The notes beneath the pieces were generated by a model, which was not told the DNA's origin, searched no databases, and saw only the letters and a program-made list of their open reading frames with translations. This document shows, in pieces, positions 7,377 through 9,543 of a stretch of 9,543 nucleotides of DNA. The stretch is taken from NCBI GenBank assembly GCA_021741285.1, contig JAIOYD010000041.1:1-9543 (forward strand). The letters are read 5' to 3'. Within the stretch, counting starts at the first letter, position 1; the number at the start of each line of letters is the position of its first letter. Source of the DNA: Rickettsiaceae bacterium. Its GTDB lineage: Bacteria; Pseudomonadota; Alphaproteobacteria; Rickettsiales; Rickettsiaceae. The position numbers were made by a program, and so were the translations under genes.

Positions 7377-8408
7377 ATGAATCAAAGTTCTGATAAACAG
7401 AATAAAATTATTTCAGTTTGGCTAGGCATGATGTGCTTTTTTATTCTGTTAATGATATTTATAGGTGGTATTACACGACTTACAGAATCTGGTTTATCAA
7501 TTACTCAGTGGAATCCCATGAGTGGAATTTTGCCACCTTTAAACGAAGATAGTTGGCATATAGAGTTTGAAAAATATAAACTCTCCCCAGAATACCAAAA
7601 AATTAATTTTGGTATGAATCTTAGTGAATTTAAATCTATCTATTTAATAGAGTTTATTCATAGGATTGCCGGCCGAATAACAGGGTTATTATATATTATT
7701 CCATTATTGATATTTGTTTTCAAAGGCTATATAAAGCCAAATGAATTTGGTATATATTTCGTGGGCTTGTTTTTATTCCTATGCCAAGGAGTAATGGGAT
7801 GGTACATGGTCAAGAGTGGGTTAGTTTTCGATCCTCATGTTAGTCATTATAGGCTAGCTATGCATCTGCTTCTTGCGATATTACTATATATATTATTCTT
7901 TTGGCAGTTTATGAAGAGAACACTAACGGTTATGTTGCTTCCAACCATTGTTTCGGTTTCCTCCGAAAAGACTTGGTGTAAGCTTTCAATCTCAGTGTTA
8001 GTGGTACAGATAGTTCTGGGTGGATTTGTTGCTGGGCTGAATGGTGGACTTGTTTATAACCAATTTCCTATGATGGGAGAAGGTATTATTCCTCCGGAAA
8101 TTAAAATAGCTAACCTTTCTTTACTCAGCTTTTCCGATCCTGTATTTGTTCAATTTGCTCATAGAATGACAGCTTATCTGCTTAGTATTATTATTGTTAT
8201 TTTCTGTATTAAAGGTAGAAAGATAACTAATAAAAAATTTTTGCTAGCCTCAATATGTATATTTATACTTTTAGTAATGCAAGTCTTAGTTGGCATAGTA
8301 ACTTTGGTCTATCATGTGCCAATAGAATTTGCTTTGCTGCATCAAATGGGCGGGGTATTATTACTATCTTGCTTAGTTTGGGCTTATTTTTTACTATATA
8401 ATTCATGA
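7377..8408 (+). CDS. ctaA: Heme A synthase, COX15/CtaA class 2
   Basis: The 343-residue protein with eight predicted membrane helices oxidises the C8 methyl of heme O to give heme A for the aa3-type cytochrome c oxidase. Visible family signatures are FIGGITRLTESGLSITQW (28-45), LIEFIHRIAGRITG (90-103), HYRLAMHL (157-164), FVAGLNGGLVYNQFPMMGEG (217-236), FAHRMTAYL (260-268) and ALLHQMGG (319-326). His95, His163, His262 and His322 are the four expected heme-ligating histidines. The first periplasmic loop (about 32-90) has no cysteine, which fits the class 2 (alphaproteobacterial and mitochondrial) type rather than the Bacillus type. The start lies 3 nt after the ispB stop, with no strong ribosome site, so translation is probably coupled. 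The ATGA at the end overlaps rluC by 4 bp. No heme O synthase (ctaB) lies in the window. Confidence 0.95.
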   Translation: MNQSSDKQNKIISVWLGMMCFFILLMIFIGGITRLTESGLSITQWNPMSGILPPLNEDSWHIEFEKYKLSPEYQKINFGMNLSEFKSIYLIEFIHRIAGRITGLLYIIPLLIFVFKGYIKPNEFGIYFVGLFLFLCQGVMGWYMVKSGLVFDPHVSHYRLAMHLLLAILLYILFFWQFMKRTLTVMLLPTIVSVSSEKTWCKLSISVLVVQIVLGGFVAGLNGGLVYNQFPMMGEGIIPPEIKIANLSLLSFSDPVFVQFAHRMTAYLLSIIIVIFCIKGRKITNKKFLLASICIFILLVMQVLVGIVTLVYHVPIEFALLHQMGGVLLLSCLVWAYFLLYNS

Positions 8409-9298
8409 AAAAAATAATAGTTGACTCTTCAGAGCCAGTAAGACTTGATCGTTATATTAGAAGAATATTTCCTTCTGTTACTCAAGGAATTATAGAACGC
8501 TACCTCAGAAGTGGCAAAATTAAGGTAAATGAAAGTAAAGTAAAATCAAGCACTCGTATAAAGAACGGTGATAAAATAACATTATATGTCGAGTTGTCTC
8601 CGGGTAGCGTTGCTGTTAAAACTTTCTCAGATAGCACCATAGCTTTAGCAACAAAGTTAATGGCTGAATATTTGCTTTGGTCTACCAATGAGTTTATTGC
8701 TATTAACAAACCTCATAACTTGGCTGTTCAAGGAGGAAGTAAAATTAGTGTATCTATTGATGAAGCAATATCATATTTAAATACCACAAATGAAATGAAT
8801 CTTAAGCTAGTTCATAGGCTAGATAAAGGAACAAGTGGTGTCTTGCTTATTGCACGTGACCATAATAGCGCGGTAATACTGACTAAGGCGTTCAAAGATA
8901 AGTTAATAGAAAAGACATATTATGCAGTAGTCTGTGGCCACCCTCAGAAGACTCAAGGTACCTTACTTAACTATATAGGTAAAGATAGATCGGGTATTTT
9001 TGAGATTGTAAAAGAATTAAAAAGTGGGAAAATGGCTGAAACTAGTTACAATGTTTTAAAGGAAAATGATGATTATTCGTTTGTTGAATTCAAGCCTAAA
9101 ACGGGTAGAATGCATCAGCTTAGAGTGCATAGCAAGATTCTTGGCTGCCCAATTCTTGGGGATGTTAAATATGGTGGTCTAAGCTATAAACGAATTATGC
9201 TACATGCTAAACAAGTAGTGATACCAAAGGAAGTATTTGGTAGTGAAATGATTATAGAGTGTAACTTACCGGATCCATGGTTTAAGTTAAAAATTTAA
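8405..9298 (+). CDS. rluC: 23S rRNA pseudouridine synthase, RluA family (RluC-like)
   Basis: The 297-residue cytoplasmic enzyme converts specific uridines of 23S rRNA to pseudouridine. An N-terminal S4 RNA-binding domain spans about residues 12-62 (VRLDRYIRR to GDKITL). The catalytic domain follows: EFIAINKPHNLAVQGGSK (96-113), HRLDKGTSGVLLIARD (137-152) with the catalytic Asp140, and PKTGRMHQLRVH (231-242). Length fits RluC/RluD. RluC (U955, U2504, U2580 in E. coli) is favoured because the KISVSIDEA-type segment after the NKP motif is as I recall for rickettsial RluC proteins; RluD remains possible. The ATG overlaps the ctaA stop as ATGA, so it ends the tlc operon. No defect is visible. Confidence 0.9.
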   Translation: MKKIIVDSSEPVRLDRYIRRIFPSVTQGIIERYLRSGKIKVNESKVKSSTRIKNGDKITLYVELSPGSVAVKTFSDSTIALATKLMAEYLLWSTNEFIAINKPHNLAVQGGSKISVSIDEAISYLNTTNEMNLKLVHRLDKGTSGVLLIARDHNSAVILTKAFKDKLIEKTYYAVVCGHPQKTQGTLLNYIGKDRSGIFEIVKELKSGKMAETSYNVLKENDDYSFVEFKPKTGRMHQLRVHSKILGCPILGDVKYGGLSYKRIMLHAKQVVIPKEVFGSEMIIECNLPDPWFKLKI

Positions 9299-9312
9299 CT
9301 TATCTCTATTAA

Positions 9313-9335
9313 TGTTACTATTTTTTGTAGTAATA
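9313..9335 (+). terminator. Weak hairpin after rluC, possible transcript end
   Basis: TGTTACTA (9313-9320) pairs with TAGTAATA (9328-9335) around a TTTTTTG loop, giving eight pairs including one G-U. It lies 14 nt after the rluC stop, but no T run follows on the plus strand, so it is not a standard intrinsic terminator. It may stabilise the 3' end or mean nothing. Confidence 0.22.
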
Positions 9336-9342
9336 AGCGGTT

Positions 9343-9471
9343 CTAATATTTCTTAAGCGTCAAGCCTTTTGCTTTGCGAGGACATGATTTGACTGCGTCT
9401 AGAGAGTATATAGTCTCTTCGTCAGAAGTCTCTTTAGCTGAATTAGCAAGGGATTTTACTATATAAACTAC
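9343..9471 (-). other. Start-less 42-codon open segment, possible repeat or gene remnant
   Basis: On the minus strand a frame is open from just after a TAA (9474-9472) to a TAG at 9345-9343. It encodes a polar peptide that includes SAKETSDEETIYSLDAVKSC and ends in KGLTLKKY. There is no ATG, GTG or TTG start with a ribosome site, so it is not a gene as it stands. The composition looks protein-like rather than random. The DNA also carries inverted repeats: AGAGA/TCTCT around 9401-9418 and GTCAA/TTGAC at 9359-9363 and 9389-9393. Options are the degraded C-terminus of a lost gene, or a Rickettsia-palindromic-element-like repeat, which in this group can carry an open frame. I do not recognise a family. 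Confidence 0.3.
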
Positions 9472-9500
9472 TTAGGAAATCCATAAGAAAATGGTATAAT
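9472..9500 (+). promoter_or_regulatory. Promoter of the gene starting at 9530
   Basis: A perfect -10 box TATAAT (9495-9500) is preceded at 17 bp by TTAGGA (9472-9477), which matches the -35 consensus at three of six positions. Transcription would start near 9507, leaving a leader of about 23 nt before the ATG at 9530. A weak -35 beside a perfect -10 is typical of regulated promoters. Confidence 0.55.
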
Positions 9501-9523
9501 TAGCGTATAAAGCTTATGGATTT
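9477..9523. repeat. Perfect 11-bp inverted repeat around the -10 box (candidate operator)
   Basis: AAATCCATAAG (9477-9487) and CTTATGGATTT (9513-9523) are exact reverse complements separated by 25 bp. The left arm fills part of the -35/-10 spacer and the right arm covers the predicted start of transcription and early leader, so the TATAAT lies between them. This suits a dimeric repressor binding both arms or, less likely, an RNA hairpin. Confidence 0.5.
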
Positions 9524-9529
9524 TAAATT

Positions 9530-9543
9530 ATGCCTATAGAAAA
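9530..9543 (+). CDS. Start of an unidentified gene, cut by window edge
   Basis: ATG at 9530 opens a frame of four complete codons (Met-Pro-Ile-Glu) running off the window. Support comes from the promoter at 9472-9500 and a weak GGA purine site at 9518-9520. Too little sequence remains to name a product. The inverted repeat around the promoter suggests a controlled gene, possibly self-regulated. Confidence 0.35.

Noticed and set aside
1..9543. CRISPR array, toxin-antitoxin pair, phage genes or defence cluster.
   Set aside because: No regularly spaced repeats, no paired small genes and no nuclease, helicase or integrase motifs were seen; apart from the IS end, the complete genes are ordinary housekeeping and transport genes.

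Overview
This window is AT-rich and gene-dense and most likely comes from an obligate intracellular alphaproteobacterium of the order Rickettsiales, probably family Rickettsiaceae. The best marker is a Tlc-type nucleotide transporter, used by energy parasites to take ATP or other nucleotides from the host. An AmpG-family permease, a DUF2125 protein, a class-2 heme A synthase and a degraded IS5-type element fit the same picture. I cannot name the genus from sequence alone.

Layout. Positions 1-136 hold the 3' end of an insertion sequence: the C-terminus of an IS5-type transposase and its putative terminal repeat. A second exact 20-bp copy of that terminal sequence lies at 212-231, inside the 3' end of the next gene. 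On the minus strand, 2859 down to 207 is a two-gene transporter operon. An AmpG-like MFS permease comes first, followed with an 8-bp overlap by a sodium:solute symporter whose last residues and stop codon are supplied by the IS-end copy. A 242-bp divergent intergenic region (2860-3101) carries candidate promoters for both directions.

On the plus strand, 3102-9298 is a tight five-gene run: tlc, a DUF2125 protein, ispB (TTG start), ctaA/COX15 and rluC. Junctions are -14, +17, +3 and -4 nt, so co-transcription and translational coupling are likely. Three of these genes concern energy: nucleotide import, the quinone side chain, and heme A for the aa3-type terminal oxidase. The DUF2125 protein is an envelope protein of unknown role, and rluC modifies 23S rRNA.

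The last 245 bp (9299-9543) hold a weak hairpin after rluC, a start-less 42-codon minus-strand open segment with palindromic content, and a well-formed promoter. That promoter's -10 box sits between the arms of a perfect 11-bp inverted repeat, followed by the first codons of another gene cut by the window edge.

I see no CRISPR array, tRNA, rRNA, phage module or clear defence system. The most notable items are the symporter C-terminus rewritten by an IS end, the inverted repeat around the 9495 promoter, and the palindromic repeat-like segment at 9343-9471, which shares an 18-bp block with the IS-adjacent spacer. None of these amounts to a clear new system.
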